Shown piece after piece: positions 7,754-16,000 of a stretch of DNA of 21,424 nucleotides. The translations under genes were made by a program, and so were the position numbers. The DNA is from a virus, in IMG/VR virus record IMGVR_UViG_3300022422_000001, positions 1 through 21,424 of that record. One strand, 5' to 3'. The first letter of the stretch is position 1; the number at the start of each line of letters is the position of its first letter. The notes beneath the pieces are model-generated. The model did no database searches, was not told where the DNA came from, and saw only the letters and a list, made by a program, of their open reading frames with translations.

Positions 7754-8330
7754 AACAGTTGCCGATCTGGCAATCGAGGTGTCGGCGCGCACCGATCAGG
7801 CGCGCGCGCAGCTCAAGGAACTGGAAACGCTCGGCGAGCGGTTCGCCGGACGGCTGGGCCGCTCGTTCGAGAAAGTCGCACTCGATGGAGCCGGCCTGCG
7901 CGACGTGTTGCAGGACCTTGCGCTTGACCTTTCACGGATGGCGCTCCGCTCGGCTTTTGCTCCGGTGGAAAGCGCGATCGCTTCGGCGTTCGGCGGGCTG
8001 GCCGGTGGCATCGCCCCATTCGCGGCTGGCGGGGTGATCCAGCAGGCCATGCCGGTGCCCTTCGCCGATGGCGGCGTGATCAGCGCGCCGGTGTCATTTC
8101 CGTTACGCGGCGGCCGGGTCGGCGTTGCCGGAGAGGCCGGGCCGGAGGCGATCCTTCCGCTTTCACGCGGGCGCGACGGGCGGCTTGGCGTGCGAGCAGA
8201 AGCCGCGGCCGGCGCGACGAACGTCACCGTCAATATCTCCACACCGGATATCGAGGGCTTCCGCCAGAACCAGGGTCAGATCACGGCGCAGATCGCGCGG
8301 GCGGTCGGCAGGGGTCAAAGGAATCTTTAG
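7746..8330 (+). CDS. Short tape measure protein (GTA gp11-like)
   Basis: The 194-residue protein sets tail length and may pass DNA at infection. Residues 1-65 are helical and coiled-coil-like (TDQARAQLKELETLGERFAGR). Residues 75-115 are hydrophobic and Gly/Ala-rich (FAPVESAIASAFGGLAGGIAPFAAGGV). Then comes the typical tape-measure C-terminal block VGVAGEAGPEAILPLSRG (starting at about residue 122), ending NQGQITAQIARAVGRGQRNL. It is tiny compared with most phage tape measures but close to the RcGTA form, so a very short tail is expected. Confidence 0.85.
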   Translation: MAETVADLAIEVSARTDQARAQLKELETLGERFAGRLGRSFEKVALDGAGLRDVLQDLALDLSRMALRSAFAPVESAIASAFGGLAGGIAPFAAGGVIQQAMPVPFADGGVISAPVSFPLRGGRVGVAGEAGPEAILPLSRGRDGRLGVRAEAAAGATNVTVNISTPDIEGFRQNQGQITAQIARAVGRGQRNL

Positions 8331-8963
8331 ATGGCGTTTCACGACATTCGCTTTCCCACCGCGATCTCGCGCGGTGCGAGCGGTGGGCCGGAGCGGCGCA
8401 CCGAGATCGTCACGCTGGGGTCCGGCCATGAAGAGCGCAACCAGCGCTGGGCCGACAGCCGCCGGCGGTATGATGCCGGCTACGGCGTCCGCGGCATCGA
8501 CGATCTCCATGCGGTGATCGCGTTCTTCGAGGAGCGGCGCGGGCGGATGCACGCGTTCCGATGGAGGGACTGGAGTGATTATCGCTCTGGCCCGCCCGGC
8601 AAGGCGCCGGCGATTGATGATCAGGTGATCGCCGTCGGTAACGGCTCGGATGACACCTTCCAGCTTATCAAGGTCTATGGTGCCAGCTTCGCGCCCTGGA
8701 CACGCAGGATCGAAAAACCCGTCCCGGCTTCGGTCAAGGTGGCTGTTGATGGGATTGCGCAGGTGGAGGGTACCGACTTCACGGTCAATGATGCGACCGG
8801 CGTGGTCACTTTCACCACTGCGCCGGCGGGTGGCGCGCAGATCACCGCGGGGTTCGACTTTGACGTGCCCGCCCGCTTCGATACGGACAGGCTGGCCGTG
8901 AGCCTTGAGCACTTCTCGCACGGCGACATTCCGAACATTCCGATCGTGGAGGTGCGGCTGTGA
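8331..8963 (+). CDS. DUF2460 distal tail protein (GTA gp12-like)
   Basis: The 210-residue protein has the strongly conserved DUF2460/TIGR02217 N-terminus: FHDIRFPTAISRGASGGPERRTEI (key residues F7, P8, I11, G14 and G18), the RNQRWADSRRRYDAG block and IAFFEERRGRMHAFRWRDWSDY. Residues after 85 form a beta domain (FQLIKVYG..., VNDATGVVTFTTAPAGG). The product is the distal tail ring linking tube to baseplate. It begins immediately after the tape measure stop. Its TGA is followed directly by repeat element B. Confidence 0.92.
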   Translation: MAFHDIRFPTAISRGASGGPERRTEIVTLGSGHEERNQRWADSRRRYDAGYGVRGIDDLHAVIAFFEERRGRMHAFRWRDWSDYRSGPPGKAPAIDDQVIAVGNGSDDTFQLIKVYGASFAPWTRRIEKPVPASVKVAVDGIAQVEGTDFTVNDATGVVTFTTAPAGGAQITAGFDFDVPARFDTDRLAVSLEHFSHGDIPNIPIVEVRL

Positions 8964-8964
8964 G

Positions 8965-9206
8965 TTTTTGCTGTCCGGCGGACATCCGTGCGCCGGTTTA
9001 CGCGCCTAAGGCGCGACGCCCGGTCGGGCTTACAGCCGCGCCGGCGGCGCGCCTGGGGCGCAAAACGCGGGAGTGGGAACAATCCCAGCCGCGGATCTGC
9101 GCGGCTGAGCCGCCGACTGGCGGCCGGCCCGTTGGGCCGTATCCGGGCCATGAAGCCAAAGGCGGGCGCGAATGCGACCAATATGGTCCGGTCTGCAAAA
9201 AAGGCC
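8965..9206 (+). repeat. Hairpin-chain intergenic element, copy B (inverted pair plus cloverleaf-like end)
   Basis: The left arm starts with TTTTTGC (8965-8971). Hairpins follow: I 8975-8996 (CCGGCG stem, loop with ACATCCG), II 9001-9015 (CGCGCC/GGCGCG, loop TAA), III 9018-9029 (GCCCG-GT-CGGGC) and IV 9037-9051. The right arm is the same series reversed: IV' 9086-9107 (CAGCCGCG/CGCGGCTG), III' 9109-9124 (GCCGCC-GACT-GGCGGC) and II' 9125-9139 (CGGCCC-GTT-GGGCCG). Where hairpin I' is expected there is instead a 9-bp stem, 9143-9151 with 9183-9191 (one G-T pair), enclosing a 31-nt loop shared with copy D. A TGCAAAAAAGG leader then provides the ribosome binding site of the peptidase gene. Confidence 0.85.
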
Positions 9207-9210
9207 GCTC

Positions 9211-9669
9211 ATGAGCGACCGAGAAGTTTTCGACGACATGAGCCATCGCGTTGTCGAAGCCGCGCGCGGCTGGCTCGGCACGCCTTATCATCATCAGGCT
9301 GCGGTGAAGGGCGCGGGCTGCGACTGCCTCGGGCTGATCCGCGGCGTCTATGCCGAAGTGATGGGGCGCGAGCCGGAGACGCCGCCGGCCTATTCGCGCG
9401 ACTGGGCGGAAATGCGCGGCGAGGAAACCCTCCTCGAAGCGGCGCGGCGGCACCTTTCGCTGCGCGCCACGAGCGAGCGGCCACAGCCCGGCGATGTCCT
9501 GATCTTCCGGATGAAGAAAGGCGCGCTCGCCAAGCATTCCGGCATCGTGAGCGCGGTGGCTGATGGCGCGCCGACACGCATGATCCATGCGCAGGAAGGC
9601 GCCGGTGTTGTCGAGATCAACCTTTCGCGGTGGTGGCGCCGGCGGATTGTTGGGGTTTTTAGTTTTTAG
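9211..9669 (+). CDS. NlpC/P60-type tail peptidase (GTA gp14-like)
   Basis: The 152-residue protein is a cysteine peptidase likely to cut peptidoglycan stem peptides during DNA delivery. WLGTPYHHQAAVKGAGCDCLG (starting at residue 21) contains the catalytic Cys39, with His109 in AKHSGIV and His126 in MIHAQEGAGV completing the family's catalytic residues. The ATG at 9211 is preferred because AAAAAAGG lies 6 nt upstream; an in-frame ATG at 9238 is an alternative. In RcGTA this gene follows the DUF2163 hub gene. Here it sits before the hub gene and is flanked on both sides by hairpin elements. Confidence 0.92.
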   Translation: MSDREVFDDMSHRVVEAARGWLGTPYHHQAAVKGAGCDCLGLIRGVYAEVMGREPETPPAYSRDWAEMRGEETLLEAARRHLSLRATSERPQPGDVLIFRMKKGALAKHSGIVSAVADGAPTRMIHAQEGAGVVEINLSRWWRRRIVGVFSF

Positions 9670-9670
9670 G

Positions 9671-9933
9671 GTCCGCGAGCCTTCCGGCTCGCGGCTACCG
9701 GCCAAGCCGGGGGGCAGTGGATTCTTCACGGTCCGAGCCACATCCGTGGCTCGATTACGGGCCTGAGGCCCGGCCGCCGGTCGGCGGCTCAGCGCGCAAG
9801 AGCGCGCTGTAGAGGCAGTGCCCACGTTAGCGTTTAGCGCCCCAGCGCGCCCGAAGGGCGTGCTAAGCCGCCGACCGGCGGCCGGCGCTTAGCGCCGAAA
9901 CGGCGGGACGGATGTCCCGTCGACTGCAAAAAA
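9671..9933 (+). repeat. Hairpin-chain intergenic element, copy C (partial arm plus inverted pair)
   Basis: A partial arm comes first: a 9-bp hairpin CCGCGAGCC-TTCC-GGCTCGCGG at 9673-9694, then CCGGC-CAA-GCCGG at 9698-9710. The full left arm follows: I 9734-9753 (CGAGCCA/TGGCTCG around CATCCG), ATTACG, II 9759-9771 (GGGCC-TGA-GGCCC), III 9773-9788 (GCCGCC-GGTC-GGCGGC) and IV 9790-9809 (CAGCGCGC-AAGA-GCGCGCTG). The inverted right arm is IV' 9844-9864, III' 9867-9882 (loop GACC), II' 9883-9897 (CGGCGC-TTA-GCGCCG) and I' 9904-9919 (CGGGAC-GGAT-GTCCCG), then TGCAAAAAAGGAGA. The first 9-bp hairpin lies a few bases after the peptidase stop and could also act as a 3'-end stabiliser. Confidence 0.88.
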
Positions 9934-9946
9934 GGAGACCTAGCAC

Positions 9947-10351
9947 ATGCCTGATATCGCAGACGGAATTCTCGATCAACTGGTGGACTGGATCATCGGC
10001 AAGTCCGATCCGGTCCCCGCTTCTGGCACGCGCTATGTCGCGCTGTTCGACGGCGATCCGCAGGGCGCCGGCTCGGAAGTCACGACCACCATTCGCCCCT
10101 CCGGGCGGCTGGCGATCACATCGAGCATGGAAGCTGCCGGGACCACCAACACCGGCGAGAGTTCATCGACAGCGGACATTGACTTCGGCAACGCCGATAG
10201 CGGCGCGACGGTCTCGCATATCGCCATTTATGACAGCGCCTCGGGCGGGACGCTGCTGGCCTCGGATGCGCTCACGGGCGGATCGCAGACCGTGACGGCG
10301 GGCAACCCGGTGAAAATCCCCTCGGGCGATCTGACGGTGAGCATTAGCTAA
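9947..10351 (+). CDS. Tail-fibre-like small structural protein
   Basis: The 134-residue protein resembles small phage proteins often annotated as tail fibre proteins. It has an N-terminal helix (IADGILDQLVDWIIG), a strand reading TRYVALFDGDPQGAGSEVT, a central Thr/Ser-rich region, SHIAIYDSASGGTLLASDALT and a C-terminal strand pair ending IPSGDLTVSIS. GGAGA lies within the element C leader with good spacing to the ATG. It lies between elements C and D as a single-gene cassette and has no equivalent that I know of in the RcGTA cluster. The family is recognised by pattern only; the function is inferred. Confidence 0.5.
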   Translation: MPDIADGILDQLVDWIIGKSDPVPASGTRYVALFDGDPQGAGSEVTTTIRPSGRLAITSSMEAAGTTNTGESSSTADIDFGNADSGATVSHIAIYDSASGGTLLASDALTGGSQTVTAGNPVKIPSGDLTVSIS

Positions 10352-10437
10352 GGCCGGCCACATCCGTAGGCCGGTTGCCGGCGGACGAAGCCGTAAGGCG
10401 GGCGCGAAGCGACCAATGTCCGCCGGACAGTCAACAA
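10352..10437 (+). repeat. Hairpin-chain intergenic element, copy D (short form with cloverleaf-like end)
   Basis: Hairpin I is at 10354-10374 (CCGGCC/GGCCGG, loop ACATCCGTA) and starts within 2 nt of the upstream stop codon. It is followed directly by the second fold: a perfect 9-bp stem, CCGGCGGAC at 10378-10386 with GTCCGCCGG at 10418-10426. The stem encloses a 31-nt loop that itself contains GCC-GTAA-GGC and CGC-GAA-GCG mini-hairpins and ends in ACCAAT. The same loop, with a different but complementary outer stem, occurs in copy B. ACAGTCAACAAAGAGATCCT then leads to the next ATG. Confidence 0.82.
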
Positions 10438-10446
10438 AGAGATCCT

Positions 10447-10791
10447 ATGACCACGCTGAACCTGGAAGCGGCGACCAACGCCGACTGGCGCCAGCCGTTC
10501 AAGGCGGCTGACGCGGCCGGCGGGGACCTGAGCCTGACCGGCGCGACGATCCGCATGGATGTCCGCGACCGGGGCGGGACCAGCGCGCTGTCGCTGGCGC
10601 TCGGGTCCGGCCTGACCGTGACCGATGCGGCGGCGGGCGAATTCGAGCTCGAGGTCGACCGCGACGACATGGCCGGCATCGCGCCGGGGCTGTATGGCTT
10701 CGACCTGCTGATAGAGATCGACGGGCTGGCGCTGACGGCCGCGCGCGGCACGGTGCACATCCGCGACGGGGTGACTGAATGGCCCGCGTGA
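10447..10791 (+). CDS. Hypothetical small beta-rich tail-module protein
   Basis: The 114-residue protein alternates predicted strands: LSLTGATIRMDVRDRGGTSALSLALGSGLTV (from about residue 28), then FELEVDRDDMAGIAPGLYGFDLLIEIDGLALTAARGTVHIRDGVT. The layout recalls small immunoglobulin-like or baseplate/fibre-associated domains that precede fibre genes in phages, but I cannot assign a family. AAAGAGA upstream supports the ATG at 10447 over an in-frame GTG at 10375 that lies inside repeat element D. The 3' end overlaps the next gene by 13 nt, so the two products are probably partners. Confidence 0.7.
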   Translation: MTTLNLEAATNADWRQPFKAADAAGGDLSLTGATIRMDVRDRGGTSALSLALGSGLTVTDAAAGEFELEVDRDDMAGIAPGLYGFDLLIEIDGLALTAARGTVHIRDGVTEWPA

Positions 10792-12125
10792 CCATCACAT
10801 ACGGCGAGCCGCGCCGGACGGTCGTTTACCCCGCCGCGCCGGAGAACCTGTCGAAGCTGCTCGGCGCGATGGTGAACAGCGCGATCAGCGTTGCGCCAGG
10901 CGTCCGGCAGGATCATCTCCTCGACGCGGCGCTGGCCGCCTCGGGGGCTTTTGCCGGCGGGCCGCTGGTCACGGAGATTTTCAACCTGGAGGCGCTGCTC
11001 GATGTCAACGGCACGTTGTCTGCGGGGCTCAGCCAGGCGCAAGGCCTGTCGGCGCAACTCGACGCAACCGGCGATCTGGCCGCGAACACGCAGCAGGACC
11101 ACCTCGGCGCGCTGGATATCTTCGCCCTGTCCGTCCTCACGGCCAGCATCCAGACCGACATCCTGCTCGGCGCGCAGATGGACACCACGGGCGATCTGGC
11201 CGGCGACGTGACCTCGCAATCGGCCTCGAACGACATGCAGGCCGCGGCGGTGACGTATTCCGGCTCCGGGGCCGCGCAGTCGATTACCGGCGTCGGGTTC
11301 CAGCCCGATATGGTTATCATCCTGAGCCGCGCAGACACCTCGGGGATCAGCGTTTACATCGGCGACCGCATCTCGCTTGGCCCCGGCGTGATCTGGGACG
11401 CGCAGCATAGCGACGGTTTCTTCTTCGAGGATAACGTCACCTTCTCCAGCACCATCACCTCTTACGATACCGACGGCTTCTCGGTTGAGGACAATGACCG
11501 GGTGAACGATAGCAGCAAGTTCTATCTGGCCTTGTGCTTCAAGGGGGGCGATCAGTTCGAGGTGATCGACAAGCAGAACGACGGCACCAGCGGGCAGGTG
11601 GTCGCGCACAGCCTGTCCACCGCGCCGGTCTGGGCGTTCATCAAGCAACCGAGCGAGACGGCTGGCGAATGGCTCAACGAATGGACGGTTGGCTCGCAGC
11701 ACGCCGAGGCCTTTGGTGAGTTCTTCGTGGGCGGCGGCAGCGACACGTTGCAGGCCGTATCCGCCAGCGATGTCACGCTGGGCACCGATGGACGTTGGAA
11801 CCCGAACGACACCAACACCGCGGCGCTTTATCTGTTCGGCAGCGCGGCCATCTCCGGCAAGTACGAAACCGGCACCTACACCGGAACCGGCGGATCAAAC
11901 AACGCGATCACCGGGCTGGGCTTCAAGCCGGAATTCGTGCTGGTGCGCTCGGCTGACGATCAGCACGTCTTCTTGCTGAGCGAAGAGCTGATCCCGGACA
12001 CTGCGGCCAACCTGACCAATGGCGACCGGGACGCCGCCTTCACGCTCGACACTGACGGCTTCACCGTGGACAGCGGCAACATGAACGCGTCGGGCGATCA
12101 GTATCGGTATTTCGCATGGGGCTGA
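10779..12125 (+). CDS. Modular tail fibre / receptor-binding-like protein
   Basis: The 448-residue protein has two parts. Residues 45-145 contain degenerate repeats of the form LDxxGxLA (LDVNGTLS 74-81, LDATGDLA 94-101, MDTTGDLA 134-141). Residues 155-448 hold three related beta modules: VTYSGSGAAQSITGVGFQPDMVII (from 158), QVVAHSLSTAPVWAFIKQ (from 273) and YTGTGGSNNAITGLGFKPEFVLV (from 367). The first and last modules finish with DTDGFSVEDND- and DTDGFTVDSGN-type strands. This 'GFxPxxV...DGF' pattern is common in phage tail fibre C-termini. It ends 1 nt before the DUF2163 gene. Receptor binding is inferred, not shown. Confidence 0.55.
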   Translation: MARVTITYGEPRRTVVYPAAPENLSKLLGAMVNSAISVAPGVRQDHLLDAALAASGAFAGGPLVTEIFNLEALLDVNGTLSAGLSQAQGLSAQLDATGDLAANTQQDHLGALDIFALSVLTASIQTDILLGAQMDTTGDLAGDVTSQSASNDMQAAAVTYSGSGAAQSITGVGFQPDMVIILSRADTSGISVYIGDRISLGPGVIWDAQHSDGFFFEDNVTFSSTITSYDTDGFSVEDNDRVNDSSKFYLALCFKGGDQFEVIDKQNDGTSGQVVAHSLSTAPVWAFIKQPSETAGEWLNEWTVGSQHAEAFGEFFVGGGSDTLQAVSASDVTLGTDGRWNPNDTNTAALYLFGSAAISGKYETGTYTGTGGSNNAITGLGFKPEFVLVRSADDQHVFLLSEELIPDTAANLTNGDRDAAFTLDTDGFTVDSGNMNASGDQYRYFAWG

Positions 12126-12126
12126 G

Positions 12127-13017
12127 ATGATGGAGCTTCCCGCAGAATTGCAGGCGCATCTCGACACCGGCGCGACCACCCTTTGTTGGTGCTGGCGTCT
12201 CACGCGGACGGACGGCACCGAGCTGGGCTTCACCGACCATGACCGCGATCTCGCCTTCGACGGCACCACATTTCAGGCAGACAGCGGGTTCACGGCAAGC
12301 GAAATCGCCTCCTCGGTAGGCTTGAGCGTGGACAACCTCGAGGCCGAGGGCGCGCTGCAATCCGGGCACATGAGCGAGACTGATCTTGCCAAGGGGCTTT
12401 ATGACAACGCGGTTGTCGAGGTCTGGCGCGTCAACTGGGCCGATGTCGCGGAGCGGGTGTTGGTGCGCAAGGGCAATCTGGGCGAGGTGACGATCCAGGA
12501 CGGGGCCTTTGTGGCGGAAATCCGGGGGGTGGCGCACGCGCTCAACCAGACGCAGGGCCGGGTCTTTCAGGCACAGTGTGACGCGGATCTGGGCGATGCG
12601 CGCTGCACGGTTGATCTCGACAGCGCGGCGTTCAAGACCTCCGGCACGGTGGACAGCACATCCTCGGACACGCGCTTTGTCGTGACCGGCCTCGACAGCT
12701 TCGATGCCGGGTGGTTCACGCGCGGCTTCCTGACATGGGATACCGGCGGCAATGCCGGCCAGAAGATGGAGGTGAAGCGCCACACCAAGGCGGACGGGAC
12801 CGTGACCATCGGGGTGTGGCAGACGCCTGCGGTGGCGGTGGCAGCGGGAGACACCTTCACCATCCGCGCGGGCTGCGATAAGCAGTTCACAACCTGCCGG
12901 GACAAGTTCTCCAATGTGGCGAACTTCCGGGGCTTCCCGCACATTCCGGGCAATGATTTCGTGGTGCAGGTTGCGGAACGGAACGACCCGGACAATGACG
13001 GCGGGAGTATGAATTAA
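12127..13017 (+). CDS. DUF2163 baseplate hub protein (GTA gp13-like)
   Basis: The 296-residue protein has the DUF2163/TIGR02218 pattern: TTLCWCWRLTRTDGTELGFTDHDRDL (from 18), FTASEIASSVGLSVDNLEAEGAL (55-77), VEVWRVNWAD, and the C-terminal block GCDKQFTTCRDKFSNVANFRGFPHIPG (249-275). Four cysteines, C151, C160, C250 and C257, occur in a CX8C...CX6C arrangement fitting a metal or Fe-S site, as reported for the related lambda gpL hub. The start is an ATG two bases after the preceding stop; an ATG at the second codon is equally possible. The stop overlaps the next start (TAATG). Confidence 0.92.
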   Translation: MMELPAELQAHLDTGATTLCWCWRLTRTDGTELGFTDHDRDLAFDGTTFQADSGFTASEIASSVGLSVDNLEAEGALQSGHMSETDLAKGLYDNAVVEVWRVNWADVAERVLVRKGNLGEVTIQDGAFVAEIRGVAHALNQTQGRVFQAQCDADLGDARCTVDLDSAAFKTSGTVDSTSSDTRFVVTGLDSFDAGWFTRGFLTWDTGGNAGQKMEVKRHTKADGTVTIGVWQTPAVAVAAGDTFTIRAGCDKQFTTCRDKFSNVANFRGFPHIPGNDFVVQVAERNDPDNDGGSMN

Positions 13018-16000
13018 TGGCCACATTAGTCCTGGGCGCAGCCGGCGCGGCGGCGGGGTCTGCCCTGCTGCCTGCCGGCGTTTCCGTGTTGGGGGCAACG
13101 CTCGGCGGCGCGGCTATCGGGCGCGCGGTCGGCACCCTTGCGGGGACCTTCATTGACCAGGCGCTTTTCGGCGCAACCGGCCAGGCGCAGCCCGGCGAGG
13201 GGCCGCGCATCTCTGACACGCAGGTCACGGCCTCCACCGAGGGCACGCCGATCCCGCGCGTGTATGGCCGCGCGCGCCTCGGCACGCAACTGATCTGGGC
13301 CACCAATCTGGAGGAGGTTGTCGAGAACAACGGGGGCGGCAACGATGGCTTCTTCAAGGGTATCGGCGGCTCCTCCTCCTCGAGCGGCAAGACCTACAAG
13401 TATTTCGCCAACTTCGCGGTCGCGCTTTGCGAGGGGCCGATCAGCCATATCGGGCGGGTCTGGGCCGATGGCGACGAGGTGGACCTGACGCTGTTCACGT
13501 ACCGCGTCTACAAGGGCACCGAGACCCAGACCGCTGACAGCCTGATCGAGAGCAAGGAGGGCGCGGACAATGCCCCGGCCTATCGCGGGCTTGCCTATAT
13601 CGTCTTCGAGCGCATGCCGCTCAATCAGTTCGGGGACCGCATCCCGCAACTGAATGTCGAGGTGTTCAAGCCCGTTGATGATCTGGAAAAGGATATCCAG
13701 GCGGTCACGGTGATCCCGGCGGCCAGCGAGTTCGCTTACGACCCGGAAGAAACGGTCATCCGTGATATAGGCGCGGGGTTCTGGGAACCCACGAACAACT
13801 GGACGAAACGCGAGGGCACCGACTGGGCGGTCTCGCTCGACAACCTCCAGGACGTGATCTCCAACGTGGACGCGGTGAGCCTGTTCGTGACGTGGTTCGG
13901 CGATGATCTGCGCTGCGGCCAGTGCGACATCAAGCCGAAGGTGGACACGAACGACAAGGACACCAAGCCTTACACCTGGAAGGTGCAGGGGATCGGGCGT
14001 GGCGGCGCGGAGGTGGTCAGCGACAAGCCCGGCGGCGGCGTGGCCTTCGGTGGCACCCCGGCGGACCGGGCGGTGCGCGATGCCATCGCGGATATCCAGG
14101 ACCGGGGCCTGAAAGCCGTTCTCACGCCGTTCCTGCTCATGGACATTCCCGAGAACAACGGGCTGCCCGATCCCTATTCGAGCGCGACAGACCAGCCGGT
14201 TTATCCCTGGCGCGGGCGGATCACCTGCGACCCGGCCCCCGGCGCGACCAGCACGGTGGATCAGACCGCCACGGCGCGCACGCAGATCGAGAGCTTCGAG
14301 GGGACTTGCGCGGTCTCCGACTTCACCATTACGACCGATAACGAGGTGATCTATAGCGGGCCGAACGAATGGAGCTATCGCCGCTTCATCCTGCACTACG
14401 CCCATCTCTGCAAGGCCGCGGAGAACATCTCCGGCACGCCGGTGGAAGCCTTCGTGATCGGCACCGAGCAGCCTTATCTCACATGGGTCCGGGACCAGAA
14501 CGATGCCTTCCCGTTCGTGGACGCACTGGTCACGCTGGCCGCGGACGTGAAGTCGGTTCTACCCAACACGAAAGTCACCTACGCGGCGGACTGGACGGAG
14601 GTTGCGCCCTTCCAGACCTCGCAATTCGGCGGGCCATCGGGCGAGATATTCTTTCACCTGGACCCGTTGTGGTCCTCGCCCAACATCGACGCCATCGGCA
14701 TCGACAACTATTGGCCGTTGTCGGACTGGCGCGATGGCGAGAGCCATCTGGACTTCCAGGCTGGCAACCCGTCGATCTATGACGCGGCCTACCTGCGCGG
14801 CAATATCGAGGGCGGCGAGGGTTATGACTGGTTTTACGCCTCGAAAGCGGACCGGGACGCCCAGACCCGCACCGACATCACCGACGGGGCCGGCAAGCCG
14901 TGGGTGTTCCGCTTCAAGGACATCAAGTCGTGGTGGGAAAACCAGCACTTCGACAGGCCGGGCGGGACCGAGAACACCAGCGCGACGACCTGGACCCCGG
15001 AGAGCAAACCGTTCTGGATGATGGAACTCGGCTGTCCGGCGGTGGACAAGGGGGCCAACCAGCCGAACGTGTTTTTCGATCCCAAATCGAGCGAAAGCCA
15101 GCTTCCCTATTATTCCAACGGCTCGCGCGATGATCTGATGCAGCGCCGGTACATCACGGCGTTCCTCGGATACTGGGACGAGAACGACCCGGACTTCGTG
15201 GCCGGCAATAACCCATTGTCGAGCGTCTATGCGGGGCGCATGGTCGATCTCAGCCGGGTGTTCATCTACACCTGGGACGCGCGCCCCTATCCCGCGTTCC
15301 CGAACCTGGACTTCATCTGGTCGGATGCCGAGAACTGGAAATTCGGGCACTGGATCACGGGGCGGGCCTCGGACGCGCCTGTCTCGCAGGCCATCCGCAA
15401 AATCCTCGCGGACTACGGCTTCGAGAATGTCTCGATCCCCACGGTTGCCGGCGATCTCTCCGGCTATGTGATCGAGCGCAACATGTCGCCGCGCGATGCC
15501 TTGCAGCCGCTCGAGACCACGTTCTTTCTCGATGCCGTCGAAAGTGCCGGACAAATCGCCCTGCGCGCGCGTGGTCAGGCGGAAAGCCTTGGAACGGTGG
15601 ATCACGACGGTGTTGTCGAAAACGCCCGTACAGCGGCGCGTGTGAGCGTTACACGGGGTCAGGAGACCGAACTGCCGGGCCGCGCGCGGATCAGCTACTT
15701 CGACGCGGAAAACGAATACAAGAGCGCCAGCGTCGAGACCCTGAAACTGACCGGGGCCTCGGATCGCGTCTCGACGGTCTCGCTGGCGGCCACGGCGCGC
15801 CAGTCGGTGATGTACGCGGCGGCTGAAAAGCTGTTGCGTGAGCAGTGGGCCGCGCGCGAGCGGTTGTCGTTTTCCCTGCCGCCGTCGCTGATGAAGGCCG
15901 AGCCGGGCGATCTCATCACGGTGAACACCGGCGCGCGCAACCTTCCGGCACGGATCACGCGGATCACGCAGGGCGCGGCACTGGAGATCGAGGCGCTGAG

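Noticed and set aside
8965-9206. Hairpin elements as ordinary rho-independent terminators
   Set aside because: The T-run precedes the first hairpin and the A-run follows the last, the wrong order for an intrinsic terminator on either strand; downstream genes are part of the same structural operon.
8960-9214. Small plus-strand frames through hairpin elements A and B
   Set aside because: They consist of repeat hairpin sequence translated by chance and share no protein-level similarity between copies beyond the DNA repeats.
10378-10426. tRNA-like or tmRNA-like fold in the cloverleaf module
   Set aside because: It is only 49 nt, lacks a T-loop GTTCGA-type motif, an anticodon arm of normal size and a CCA end.
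9671-10437. Possible CRISPR array in the repeat-rich gaps
   Set aside because: No regular repeat-spacer spacing and no identical direct repeats; the repeats are hairpins with variable stems in inverted order, and no cas genes are present.
10779-12125. Diversity-generating retroelement target in the fibre gene
   Set aside because: No reverse transcriptase, template repeat or characteristic A-biased variable repeat is visible in the window.
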